DNA of 64,000 nt from Paucidesulfovibrio gracilis DSM 16080 (lineage in GTDB: Bacteria > Desulfobacterota > Desulfovibrionia > Desulfovibrionales > Desulfovibrionaceae): assembly GCF_900167125.1 (NCBI RefSeq), contig NZ_FUYC01000001.1:372001-436000 (forward strand). The letters run 5' to 3'. This document shows, in pieces, positions 7,992-16,860 of this stretch (the first letter of the stretch is position 1; every line of letters begins with the position of its first letter). The notes beneath the pieces were generated by a model, which had not been told where the DNA came from, made no database searches, and saw only the letters and a program-made list of their open reading frames with translations. A program made the translations under genes and the position numbers.

Positions 7992-9203
7992 ATGTTCCAT
8001 TTTCATTCACCGCCTAACCGTGCGTCACGCACCTGGCCTGCTCTCCTGCTCTGCCTGTTTGCCGCCCTGCTCCTCAGCGCCTGCGGTGATGACCAGCCCG
8101 ACGCCACGGCACAGGCCCAGGCGGAATCGACCCCGCCGCCGTCCAGCCGCGCGGTTTCCGTACTCGTCACCGAGGTGCGGCCCGTGACCCTGCGTGACGT
8201 CCTCACCCTGCCCGGAGCCACGGAACCGCAGCATGACGTGACGGTCAGCGCGGAACGGGGCGGGCGCGTGGAGTGGGTCGGTCCCACCGAAGGCGACAGT
8301 GTGCGCCAGGGCGAAATCATCGCTAAAATAGACATGGACAAAGCCGAGGCCGACCTTGCCAAGGCCCGCTCCGCATATGAACTGGCCGTAAAACAGGCCA
8401 AACGGCGCAAACAGCTGCGCGCCAAGAACCTGTTGTCCCAGGAAGAGCTGGATCAGGCCAACACGGATCTGGAGTCCGCCACGTCGGACCTGACCCAGGC
8501 CCAGGTTTACTATGATCAGGGCTTGGTGGCCTCGCCCATTTCAGGCCGCGTCAACGACCTGGCCGTGGACCCCGGGGAATATCTGAACACCGGCCAGGCT
8601 GTGGCCGAACTGGTGAATATTTCCCGCATCCGCATCTATGTGAACGTACCGGAACTGGACGTGCGCTACCTGCATGTGGGCCAGCGGGTAAAAGTCACCG
8701 TGGACGCCTATCCCAACGAGGTGTGGGACGGGGAGGTGGATTTCGTCGCCTACAAAGCCGATGAAAGCACCAAGACCTTCCGTACCCGCGTCGTGGTGGA
8801 CAACGACGACAGCCGCATCCGGCCGGGCATGCTGGCCCGGGTGCGCCTGGAACGCCGCGTGGTAAAGGATGCGGTTTCCGCTCCTCTGTTTGCCATTGTG
8901 GACAAAGGCGGGGAACGCATCCTCTTTGTGGAGGAAAACGGCGTGGCCCGTTCCCGGGCCATTGAAATCGGATTCATCGACGGCGACCGCGCGCAGATTC
9001 TGCATGGGCTGAAGCTGGGCGAACAGCTCATCGTCAGCGGCCAGGATGCAGTGGAGGAAGGGGTGTCCGTGGAGGCCCAGCCCGTGGGCGACGCCCTGCC
9101 GGGTGCGGACCTCTCCGAAGTTGATCCGAACGGCGCTGACCCGGAAAGTCGTATCCTGAGTACGCCGGAACAACACGCCGCCACCGCCGGAGGCTCGGAA
9201 TGA
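7992..9203 (+). CDS. RND efflux periplasmic adaptor (membrane fusion) lipoprotein
   Basis: 403 aa. A lipoprotein signal ends in LLLSAC, with Cys31 as lipid anchor. The mature protein has the MFP order: lipoyl half-motif and barrel start (TEPQHDVTVSAERGGRVEWV), a helical hairpin (DKAEADLAKARSAYELAVKQ then LLSQEELDQANTDLESATSD), the second lipoyl half (GLVASPISGRVNDLAVDPGE), beta-barrel and membrane-proximal domains. The hairpin bridges to an outer-membrane factor, which is not encoded nearby. The stop overlaps the pump start by 4 bp (ATGA), so the two are translationally coupled. Confidence 0.92.
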   Translation: MFHFHSPPNRASRTWPALLLCLFAALLLSACGDDQPDATAQAQAESTPPPSSRAVSVLVTEVRPVTLRDVLTLPGATEPQHDVTVSAERGGRVEWVGPTEGDSVRQGEIIAKIDMDKAEADLAKARSAYELAVKQAKRRKQLRAKNLLSQEELDQANTDLESATSDLTQAQVYYDQGLVASPISGRVNDLAVDPGEYLNTGQAVAELVNISRIRIYVNVPELDVRYLHVGQRVKVTVDAYPNEVWDGEVDFVAYKADESTKTFRTRVVVDNDDSRIRPGMLARVRLERRVVKDAVSAPLFAIVDKGGERILFVEENGVARSRAIEIGFIDGDRAQILHGLKLGEQLIVSGQDAVEEGVSVEAQPVGDALPGADLSEVDPNGADPESRILSTPEQHAATAGGSE

Positions 9204-12200
9204 TCATCAATAAGGCCGCCCTGGCCCGCCGGCCCGCCGTCATGGTGCTCGTGGTATTCATGATCGTGGCCGGCCTTACCAGCTACCTTTCCCTGCCTCG
9301 GGAGTCCTCGCCGGACATCACTATTCCGTATGTCTTCGTGACCACCGCCTACGAGGGTGTGGCCCCCGAGGACATGGAAACCCTGGTGACCATGCCCCTG
9401 GAACGCAAGCTCAAGGGGCTGTCCGACGTGGAGGAAATTACCTCCGTGTCGGACGACGGCATCTCCGCCATCGCCATCGAATTCACTCCCGACGTGGACA
9501 TCGACGACGCCCTGCAAAAGGTGCGCGACAAAGTGGACCAGGCCAAGCCCGACCTGCCAGCGGATCTGCCCGACGATCCCATCATTGAGGAAAAAAACTT
9601 TTCGGACTTCCCCATCCTCAATGTGGTCATTTCCGGTCCCTTCTCCCTGAAACGCCTCAAGGTCTTTGCCGAGGACTTCGAAGACCGCATGGAAGGCGTG
9701 GAAGGGGTGTTGGACGTGGAACTGGTGGGCGGCCTGGAACGGGAAATCCATGTGGAAGTGGACCTGGACCGCGTGGCCTTTTACAACATGCCTTTTCAGG
9801 AGCTGCTCAACGCGGTGCAGGACGCCAACGTGAACATGCCCGGCGGCTCCATGGACATCGGTCGCCAAAAGTACCTGGTACGCGTTCCCGAGGAATATGA
9901 AAATCCAAACGAAATCAACAGTATCGTAGCCTTTGTGCGTGACGGCAAGCCCGTATATCTGCGGGACATCGCCACCATCCGCGACCACTACAAAGATCCG
10001 TCCACCATCAGCCGTATCAACGGCCAGCAGTCCGTCACGCTCCAGGTCAAAAAACGCACCGGCGCCAACATCGTGGAGGTCATCGACGCGGTCAAGGTGG
10101 TGCTGGACGAGATACGCCCCCAATTTCCCCCGGATTTGCGCGTGGACCTCACGGGCGACAAATCCACGGACATCCGGAACATGGTCCGCGACCTGGAAAA
10201 CAACATCCTGACCGGCCTGATACTGGTGCTGGCCGTTGTTCTGGTCTTCATCGGCGGCCGCTCGGCCCTGTTCGTTTCCGTGGCCATTCCCCTGTCCATG
10301 CTCATCACCTTTATCCTGCTTCAGGCCTTTGGCATCACCCTGAACATGGTGGTGCTCTTTTCCCTGACCCTGGCCCTGGGCATGCTCGTGGACAACGGCA
10401 TCGTGATCGTGGAAAACATCTACCGGCACATGCAGCAGGGCAAGTCCCGCGAGGAAGCCGCGGCCATTGGAACGGACCAGGTGGCCTGGCCCGTGATCAC
10501 CTCCACCCTGACCACGGTGGGCGCGTTCTTTCCCATGATCTTCTGGCCCGGCATCATGGGCGAATTCATGTCCTTTCTGCCCAAGACCGTAATCATCTCC
10601 CTGTTTGCCTCCCTGCTCGTGGCCCTGGTGGTGAACCCGGTCTTTTCCGCCCTGTGGCAAACCGCCAAAACCAAAGAGCAGGAAGCACGCCCCGGGCTTG
10701 TGGACCGGGTGGTGAACCGGATCCGCGACCGATACAGCAAGGTACTGGCCTGGGCGCTGGATAATCGCTTCAAGGTCATGGCCGCCAGTCTGCTCTTGTT
10801 CGTCGGGTCCATCATGGCCTTCGGCATGTTCGGGCGCGGCGTGGAATTTTTTCCGGAAACCGACCCCAAAGTGGTCTATGTAAACATCAAATCCCCCATC
10901 GGCACCAACCTGGACGCCTCGGACGAATTGACCCGCAAGGTGGAGCAAGTGGCCCTCGAATATCCGAACATCCGCTTCGTCATCGCCAACGTAGGCACTG
11001 AAGCGGGCGGCGGGCTGAGTTCTTCGGGCGGGGGCAACTCGCACCTCTCGTCCGTTGCTCTGGACTTCAAGGATTTCCACGACCGTTCACGGCCATCGCC
11101 CGAGGTGGCTGATGAAATCCGCGACCGCCTCACCGCCATGATCAAAGGCGCGGAGATCCGCGTGGAACAGGAACAGGAAGGCCCGCCCACCGGCAAACCC
11201 ATCAACCTGGAAATTTCGGGCGACGACATGGACGAACTGGGCCGCATCGCCGAGGAGGTTCGCAAACGCATCCGGGATCTGCCCGGTCTGATCGACCTCA
11301 AGGACGACTTCGTATCCAGCAAGCCGGAAATCCGTGTGGACGTGGACAAGGAAAAGGCGGCTCTCTTGGGTATAAGCGCCTACAATCTGGCCTACACGGT
11401 CAAGGCCGCGGTCAACGGCGCCAAAGTAGGCACCTACCGGGAAGGGAAGGACGAGTACGACATCGTGGCCAAGCTGCCCGAAAAGGACCGCACCAGTGTG
11501 GAGGGCGTCAAACGCATCACGGTTTCCGGGCCTGAGGGACGCCCCATCCCGCTCACCTCTCTGGCCACGGTGCGCATTTCCTCAGGTCTCGGCACCATCA
11601 ACCGCATCGACCAGAAGCGCGTGGTCACCGTGTCCGCGGATATCGCCACCGGCTATCTGGCCAACGACCTGCTCAAAGAAATCAAGGAAATTCTGGCAGA
11701 CTACCCCCTGCCCCGAGGCTACGAGTTCACCTTCACGGGCGAGCAGGAGGAACAGGCCAAGGCCCAGGCCTTCCTGGGCAAGGCGTTTGTCGCCTGCCTG
11801 TTCATCATCTTCCTGGTACTGGTCAGCCAGTTCAACTCCGTGCTCACGCCCTTCATCATCCTTACGTCCGTGATGCTCTCCCTGATCGGCGTATTCCTGG
11901 GGCTGCTGGCCTGCAACATGCCCTTTGGCGTGATCATGACGGGCGTTGGCGTCATCAGTCTGGCGGGCGTGGTGGTGAACAACGCCATCGTGCTCATCGA
12001 CTACTTCGAACAACTCATGGCCCGCGGCATGGGCGTGCGTGAGGCGCTGCTCCACGCGGGCAAAACCCGCTTCCGGCCCGTGATCCTCACGGCCATCACC
12101 ACGGTGCTCGGCCTGCTGCCCATGGCCACGGGCGTGAGTTTCGACTTCTTCTCCATGGAAGCGGTGGTGGGCGGCGAGTCCTCCCAATGGTGGGGATCCA

Positions 12201-12340
12201 TGGCCGTGGCCGTGATCTTTGGATTGGGCGTGGCCACGGTGCTGACCCTGGTGGTGGTTCCGGTGCTCTGCTCACTCAAGGTCTCCCTGAGCGACTGGCT
12301 AGCCGGACGCCGCAGCAAAAAGCACTCCGCCGAAAGCTGA
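9200..12340 (+). CDS. RND-family efflux permease
   Basis: 1046 aa, the full size of an AcrB-type pump, with a TM1 start (MIINKAALARRPAVMVLVVF), two large periplasmic loops and two six-TM bundles. The TM4 proton-relay motif reads GMLVDNGIVIVEN, with Asp-Asn where AcrB has Asp-Asp. TM10 reads VVVNNAIVLID, with Asn where AcrB has the relay Lys. It therefore belongs to a non-canonical HAE subgroup; proton coupling through a single TM4 Asp is inferred. Substrate unknown. It would need an outer-membrane TolC-like channel encoded elsewhere. A perfect hairpin follows. Confidence 0.93.
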   Translation: MIINKAALARRPAVMVLVVFMIVAGLTSYLSLPRESSPDITIPYVFVTTAYEGVAPEDMETLVTMPLERKLKGLSDVEEITSVSDDGISAIAIEFTPDVDIDDALQKVRDKVDQAKPDLPADLPDDPIIEEKNFSDFPILNVVISGPFSLKRLKVFAEDFEDRMEGVEGVLDVELVGGLEREIHVEVDLDRVAFYNMPFQELLNAVQDANVNMPGGSMDIGRQKYLVRVPEEYENPNEINSIVAFVRDGKPVYLRDIATIRDHYKDPSTISRINGQQSVTLQVKKRTGANIVEVIDAVKVVLDEIRPQFPPDLRVDLTGDKSTDIRNMVRDLENNILTGLILVLAVVLVFIGGRSALFVSVAIPLSMLITFILLQAFGITLNMVVLFSLTLALGMLVDNGIVIVENIYRHMQQGKSREEAAAIGTDQVAWPVITSTLTTVGAFFPMIFWPGIMGEFMSFLPKTVIISLFASLLVALVVNPVFSALWQTAKTKEQEARPGLVDRVVNRIRDRYSKVLAWALDNRFKVMAASLLLFVGSIMAFGMFGRGVEFFPETDPKVVYVNIKSPIGTNLDASDELTRKVEQVALEYPNIRFVIANVGTEAGGGLSSSGGGNSHLSSVALDFKDFHDRSRPSPEVADEIRDRLTAMIKGAEIRVEQEQEGPPTGKPINLEISGDDMDELGRIAEEVRKRIRDLPGLIDLKDDFVSSKPEIRVDVDKEKAALLGISAYNLAYTVKAAVNGAKVGTYREGKDEYDIVAKLPEKDRTSVEGVKRITVSGPEGRPIPLTSLATVRISSGLGTINRIDQKRVVTVSADIATGYLANDLLKEIKEILADYPLPRGYEFTFTGEQEEQAKAQAFLGKAFVACLFIIFLVLVSQFNSVLTPFIILTSVMLSLIGVFLGLLACNMPFGVIMTGVGVISLAGVVVNNAIVLIDYFEQLMARGMGVREALLHAGKTRFRPVILTAITTVLGLLPMATGVSFDFFSMEAVVGGESSQWWGSMAVAVIFGLGVATVLTLVVVPVLCSLKVSLSDWLAGRRSKKHSAES

Positions 12341-12367
12341 CGCACACCGCACCAATACGCAACACAG

Positions 12368-12405
12368 AGCGGCGCAGCGGGATCCCCTCCCACTGCGCCG
12401 CTTTC
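12368..12405 (+). terminator. Intrinsic terminator between RND pump and GGDEF gene
   Basis: A perfect 10-bp stem, AGCGGCGCAG with CTGCGCCGCT, a 15-nt loop and a short T run. It sits between convergent genes and may serve mainly the pump operon. Confidence 0.75.
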
Positions 12406-12428
12406 CGTCTGCGTATAGCACCAACGGC

Positions 12429-13091
12429 TCAAACCACCAGTAAATCTTCCCAAAGGGCCACACCGCCCTGCTTGTGCCGCTTGGCCCGGTACATGGCCTG
12501 GTCCGCTTTTTTGAGCAACGCGTCCACGGTGGTGCCGTGTTCCGGGCAGACGCTGATGCCGATGCTGACCACCAGCTCCCGGCAAATGGTGCCGCAGGCC
12601 GCAAACGGCCGCCCCAGAGACTTCCGGATGCGCTGTCCCACGGATACCGCCTCATCCGCGTCCTCAATATCCTGCAACACCACCACAAACTCATCGTCGC
12701 CCATGCGTGCGGCCGTGTCCATTTCCCGCAGGCTGGACTGAATCCGCTGCCCAGCCTCACGCAGAACCTGATCCCCGACATCCAGGCCGAGCGATTCGTT
12801 CACGGATCGAAACGTATTGATGTCCAGACACAACAATCCTGCACGGTTGCCGTACCGCGCCACACGCGCCAGGGCATGATCGATGCGGTCCATACACAGT
12901 GTCCGGTTGGGCAGCCCGGTAAGGGGGTCATATAAAGCGTGGTATTGGATAGAATCCTCCTGTTCTCGACGCGAGCCGCTCCGCTCCCGGCCATTCCGCC
13001 CCCGGGCATTGTGATGCAGAGCATACGCTGTCCCGGGACCATGCCGCCCGTCACCGGTCCATGGAGTGGTCCCGCCATCTTTTTTCGGCAT
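12429..13091 (-). CDS. GGDEF-domain protein (predicted diguanylate cyclase)
   Basis: Predicted cytosolic c-di-GMP synthase, about 220 aa with essentially one GGDEF domain. Visible: HALYDPLTGLPNRTLCMDRI (domain start), LCLDINTFRSVNESLGLDVG (substrate and metal residues D, N and D kept), an allosteric I-site RxxD in REMD five residues before the signature, and RMGDDEF as a variant GG(D/E)EF with the second Gly replaced by Asp. No membrane or sensor domain is present, only a basic N-terminal stretch. The reading frame stays open far upstream over the divergent cyclotransferase gene; I chose the start at MPKKDGG, with 13106 as the alternative. Neither has a strong ribosome site. Confidence 0.75.
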   Translation of the reverse strand: MPKKDGGTTPWTGDGRHGPGTAYALHHNARGRNGRERSGSRREQEDSIQYHALYDPLTGLPNRTLCMDRIDHALARVARYGNRAGLLCLDINTFRSVNESLGLDVGDQVLREAGQRIQSSLREMDTAARMGDDEFVVVLQDIEDADEAVSVGQRIRKSLGRPFAACGTICRELVVSIGISVCPEHGTTVDALLKKADQAMYRAKRHKQGGVALWEDLLVV

Positions 13092-13181
13092 ATTGCCAGA
13101 TATCATCTTACATTTCAAATTGCTAGCTATGGCAAATTCTTGCATTTGCCCGTTGCGCGGGCTTGCTGTACCACAGCAGGC

Positions 13182-13982
13182 ATGTTCACCGTACTTCAAC
13201 GCTTTGCCTGGCCGCTGTTCTTTTGCCTGCTGTGCTGGGCAACTCCGGGACTTGCTTCCGGGGGAGGGTATCGCCCACCGCAGGATACGCCGCTGCTCGG
13301 CATCCGCATCCTGCACGCCCTGCCGCATGACCCCCTGGCCTTTACACAAGGGCTGTGCATGCATGACGGAAAAATCTATGAATCCACAGGCCGCTACGGT
13401 GAATCCGAACTGCGGGTTCTGGACGCGGCATCGGGTAAGCTCCTCCGCCGCCGCGCCTTGCCCAACGATCTGTTCGGCGAAGGCCTGACCCTTGTCGGAC
13501 AACGCCTGCTTCAATTGACCTGGCGCTCCGGGAGGGTGCTGTTCTGGCAGGCTCCCTCGCTGGAGCGGATTGGGGAAGCGCGGCTGCCGGGCGATTCCTG
13601 GGGACTGGCCGCAGGACCGGACCTTCTCTATCGCAGTGACGGGAGCGCCACCCTGCAACGTTTGCGCCCGCACGATCTCCAGCCCGCCGGAAGCCTGACC
13701 GTACACGATCAGGGCCACGAAGTGCGCCAACTCAACGAGCTGGAATGGGTCAACGGACGATTGGTGGCCAATATCTGGTTCGAAGACGTGCTGGCCGTGA
13801 TCGACCCTGTCACAGGGCAGGTGCAGGCCTGGGTGGATCTCTCCCCCTTGCGGCCGCTACTCTGGCCCGACGCGGGCGTGGCCAACGGCACGGCCTGGGA
13901 CGGCCGAAATCTCTACGTGACGGGCAAAAACTGGAACAAACTTTTTGTGCTGCGCATCCCGAACGCTCCGTGGGATCCCTAG
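13182..13982 (+). CDS. Glutaminyl-peptide cyclotransferase (plant/bacterial type)
   Basis: Converts N-terminal Gln to pyroglutamate in exported peptides. 266 aa with a signal peptide (FAWPLFFCLLCWATPGLASG). The mature protein is a beta-propeller of the glutamine cyclotransferase family: HDPLAFTQGLCMHDGKIYES and TGRYGESELRVLD near the N-terminus, and LNELEWVNGRLVANIWFEDV and NGTAWDGRNLYVTGKNWNKL near the end are family signatures. The frame is open upstream, but MFTVLQRFAW is the only start giving a clean signal peptide. It is divergent from the GGDEF gene with about 90 bp between starts. Confidence 0.88.
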   Translation: MFTVLQRFAWPLFFCLLCWATPGLASGGGYRPPQDTPLLGIRILHALPHDPLAFTQGLCMHDGKIYESTGRYGESELRVLDAASGKLLRRRALPNDLFGEGLTLVGQRLLQLTWRSGRVLFWQAPSLERIGEARLPGDSWGLAAGPDLLYRSDGSATLQRLRPHDLQPAGSLTVHDQGHEVRQLNELEWVNGRLVANIWFEDVLAVIDPVTGQVQAWVDLSPLRPLLWPDAGVANGTAWDGRNLYVTGKNWNKLFVLRIPNAPWDP

Positions 13983-14018
13983 CCGACCCAAACCGCAGTC
14001 AGTTCCGTGCCGCCACGA

Positions 14019-14807
14019 TCAGTGGTCCTCCGGCACGCGACGAAGCAACAGCCATCCGCCGAACAGCACCATGGGCAGGGACAGCACCTGGCCCATGCTC
14101 AACCAGTCAAAGGCCACGAATCCGAGCTGCGCGTCCGGCTGCCGGGTAAACTCCACCAGAAAACGGGCCACGCCGTACCCCGCCAAAAACAGGCCCGTGA
14201 CACGTCCCCTGGGCCGGGAAACCCGGGAATACCACCACAGCAATCCGCCGAGCACCAGCCCTTCCAGTCCGGCTTCGTACAATTGCGATGGATGCCGTGG
14301 CAGCCCGCCGGACGCGGGATGTGGAAACACCATGGCCCAGGGCACATCCGTGGCCCGTCCCCACAATTCACCGTTCACGAAGTTGGCCAGCCGCCCCAGG
14401 AACAATCCGGGCGGCACCAGCGGTACCAGAAAATCCGCCACCGTAAAAAGAGACAATGCATGACGCCGGGCAAACAGCCACATCACCAGGGCCACGCCCA
14501 CGACCCCGCCGTGGAAGGCCATGCCGCCGTGCCAGACCTTGATGATATCCTCCGGATGTTCCCAATAATACGGAAGATTGTAGAACAACACATAGCCCAG
14601 CCGACCGCCCAGGACCAACCCGAGGATCAGCCAGGTCAGCAGATCGTCCAACTGGGGCGCGCTCATGCCCCGCCAGGCCTGTCGCGCCCTGGCCCGGCCC
14701 CAGAACCAGGCCGCGGCAAACCCGGCGGCATAGGCCAACCCATACCAACGAAGCGCCAACGGGCCGATGCGCCAGGCCACGGGATCGAATTCCGGCAAAA
14801 CAATCAA
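14019..14807 (-). CDS. lgt: Prolipoprotein diacylglyceryl transferase
   Basis: Inner-membrane enzyme that moves diacylglycerol from phosphatidylglycerol to the lipobox Cys of prolipoproteins. 262 aa, usual length, about seven hydrophobic segments. Signatures: LGGRLGYVLFYN, the HGGMAFHGG catalytic loop, the Lgt signature GRLANFVNGELWGR and RHPSQLYEA. Substrates in this window would include the RND adaptor lipoprotein. It is convergent with the cyclotransferase gene; about 35 bp separate them, with no clear terminator. Confidence 0.96.
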   Translation of the reverse strand: MIVLPEFDPVAWRIGPLALRWYGLAYAAGFAAAWFWGRARARQAWRGMSAPQLDDLLTWLILGLVLGGRLGYVLFYNLPYYWEHPEDIIKVWHGGMAFHGGVVGVALVMWLFARRHALSLFTVADFLVPLVPPGLFLGRLANFVNGELWGRATDVPWAMVFPHPASGGLPRHPSQLYEAGLEGLVLGGLLWWYSRVSRPRGRVTGLFLAGYGVARFLVEFTRQPDAQLGFVAFDWLSMGQVLSLPMVLFGGWLLLRRVPEDH

Positions 14808-14974
14808 GGGGTTCTCCTTGGCAAGATATCACGTCCCGGTTCCGTCCACCCCATCCGCGGCTTTGTTTCCATACAAAAGTGCGGTAGGGTGTTGCGGACC
14901 GATATTCTTCAACAGCCCGATAGGGTATGCCCCCGGCAGTCCACCGGGTCAACCACAGGCAGAAAAACGTCACC

Positions 14975-15721
14975 ATGAAGCCACAGACCCAGCTCGACAT
15001 CCTGGAAATGCCTTTGGAAGGCCTGGCCGCGTATTGGTTGTCCCTCAAAAAGCTGGCGGACGCCAAAAAACTTCGTTCCATCGTGGATGAGGAAATTTCC
15101 CACACCACGGAACCCATGGTGCGGTTTCTGCTGGAGGCCATTTTTTCCCAGCTGGATTCCGCCACGGTGCGCCGCCTGGCCGAGGTGCGCAGGGATGGGG
15201 TGCTGCGCGACCTGGAACGCAAACTCAACATGATGCGCGTCGCGCTCATGGCCGTACCGCTGCGGGAAAATCCGCGCGCCACCCTGGTGCGCATGAGCGG
15301 CCTGTACCCCTGCCCGCCCATGGAGGAACGCCGCGCCATGGACATGGCCACGGCCCTGGCCAAAAGCGTGGAGGAAAAGGATGGCGACGTCCCCACCATG
15401 CTGGAAGTGCATCACAAGATGCCGCCTGACCGCCTTCTGGTCAAGCTGCTCTTCTACGCCATGCATGCCCGGCGGCACAAACGCCTTGGGCTGGAGCGTT
15501 TTCTGCCCTATGCACGCACCGCGTTCTTTGCCGAAGGGCTGGCTCTGGTGGTGGACGGGTTCGACGCCCGTTTTCTGGACCGGCACCTCCCTCAGGTGCG
15601 GGACGCCATCCTGGGCCAGACCGCCCGGAAACTGGAAATGAGCACGGAACTGGCCCTGGCCGTGCGCAAAAAAACCAGTTACCAGGACGCCCACCTCATG
15701 GCCCGGGCCTGGCTGGGCTGA
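14975..15721 (+). CDS. Conserved-looking protein of unknown function
   Basis: I do not recognise this protein. About 248 aa, predicted soluble and almost all helical, with no signal or membrane segment. It is rich in Arg, Leu, Ala and Met (PLEGLAAYWLSLKKLADAKK, RRLAEVRRDGVLRDLERKL). A region around SGLYPCPPMEERRAMDMATA may be a domain boundary. An ATG 48 bp upstream (14927) is also possible; neither has a strong ribosome site. Codon use matches its neighbours. It precedes ispG by about 60 bp on the same strand and may be co-transcribed with ispG-proS. I give it no function. Confidence 0.7.
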   Translation: MKPQTQLDILEMPLEGLAAYWLSLKKLADAKKLRSIVDEEISHTTEPMVRFLLEAIFSQLDSATVRRLAEVRRDGVLRDLERKLNMMRVALMAVPLRENPRATLVRMSGLYPCPPMEERRAMDMATALAKSVEEKDGDVPTMLEVHHKMPPDRLLVKLLFYAMHARRHKRLGLERFLPYARTAFFAEGLALVVDGFDARFLDRHLPQVRDAILGQTARKLEMSTELALAVRKKTSYQDAHLMARAWLG

Positions 15722-15783
15722 CCAATCCGGCCTTGGTCCGCGCGCTTGGCTTGCACCCTGAATTCGGTTACGGTCGGTTCCCC

Positions 15784-16860
15784 ATGAATGATCGCCACAA
15801 GACCCGTGAAATCCACATTCGAGGCGTGGGCGTGGGCGGGGACAACCCCGTGCGTGTCCAGTCCATGTGCAATACCGACACCCGCGACGTGAACGCGACC
15901 CTGGCCCAGATCGCCCGGCTAGCCGAAGCCGGATGCGAAATCGTGCGCCTGGCCGTACCCGACGACATCGCGGCCAACGCCCTTACCGCCATCCGCTCCA
16001 ACACGGACGTCCCCCTGGTGGCGGACATCCACTTCGACCACCGCCTGGCCATCATGGCGGCCGAGGCAGGAGTGGACGCCCTGCGCATCAACCCGGGCAA
16101 CATCGGCGGTCCCGATAAAGTGGATGCCGTGGTGGACATTGCCCGCGACAAGGGGCTGCCCATCCGCATTGGCGTCAACTCCGGGTCCGTGGAAAAGCAC
16201 TTGCTGGAACAATTCGGCGGTCCCACGCCCGAAGCCATGGTGGAAAGCGCCCTGGCCCATGTTGCCCTGCTGGAAAAACGCGGCTTCGAGGATATTAAAA
16301 TTTCCCTGAAGTCCTCCTCCGTGCTGAACACCATTGCCGCCTACCGGCTGCTGGCCAGGCGCGTGGACTACCCCCTGCACATCGGCGTCACCGAGGCAGG
16401 CACCCTGGTGCGCGGCGCCATCAAAAGCTCCGTGGGCCTGGGCATTCTGCTCTGGGAGGGGCTGGGCGACACCCTGCGCGTGTCCCTGACCCATGATCCC
16501 GTGGACGAAATCGGCGTGGCCTGGGAAATTCTGCGTGCTTTGGGCTTGCGGGAGCGTGGCCCGGAAATCGTTTCCTGCCCCACCTGCGGCCGCACGGAAA
16601 TCGACCTCATCGGGCTGACCGCCCAGGTGGAGGAACGACTGCGGGGCGTGAACGACGTGTTCACCTGCGCTGTCATGGGCTGCGTGGTCAACGGCCCGGG
16701 CGAGGCACGGGAAGCGGACATCGGCATTGCCGGGGGCCGGGGGCTTGGCATTATTTTTCGCAAGGGCGAGGTCATCCGCAAGGTACGCGGCGAGGAAAAC
16801 CTGCTGCCCGAATTCATGAAGGAACTGGAATCCTTTCTCCAAGAACGACGAGGTAACTAA
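15784..16860 (+). CDS. ispG: 4-hydroxy-3-methylbut-2-en-1-yl diphosphate synthase
   Basis: Penultimate MEP-pathway enzyme, converting MEcPP to HMBPP with a [4Fe-4S] cluster. 358 aa, the short bacterial form. The TIM-barrel start VRVQSMCNTDTRDV, the NPGNIG loop and KISLKSSSV are family motifs. The cluster ligands are in SCPTCGRTEID (CxxC) and the third Cys in AVMGCVVNGPGEA, whose NGPGE supplies the fourth ligand. The start MNDRHKTREI matches family length; a TTG upstream is in frame but unlikely. The stop directly abuts the proS start, so the two are coupled. Confidence 0.96.
   Translation: MNDRHKTREIHIRGVGVGGDNPVRVQSMCNTDTRDVNATLAQIARLAEAGCEIVRLAVPDDIAANALTAIRSNTDVPLVADIHFDHRLAIMAAEAGVDALRINPGNIGGPDKVDAVVDIARDKGLPIRIGVNSGSVEKHLLEQFGGPTPEAMVESALAHVALLEKRGFEDIKISLKSSSVLNTIAAYRLLARRVDYPLHIGVTEAGTLVRGAIKSSVGLGILLWEGLGDTLRVSLTHDPVDEIGVAWEILRALGLRERGPEIVSCPTCGRTEIDLIGLTAQVEERLRGVNDVFTCAVMGCVVNGPGEAREADIGIAGGRGLGIIFRKGEVIRKVRGEENLLPEFMKELESFLQERRGN

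Noticed and set aside
8750-11080. 776-codon minus-strand frame across the RND adaptor and pump
   Set aside because: Antisense shadow of the pump; composition (very high His, Gly, Gln, Asp) is unlike a real protein.
13092-13730. Upstream extension of the GGDEF frame to a 433-aa protein
   Set aside because: The added residues run antisense through the cyclotransferase gene and show no domain.
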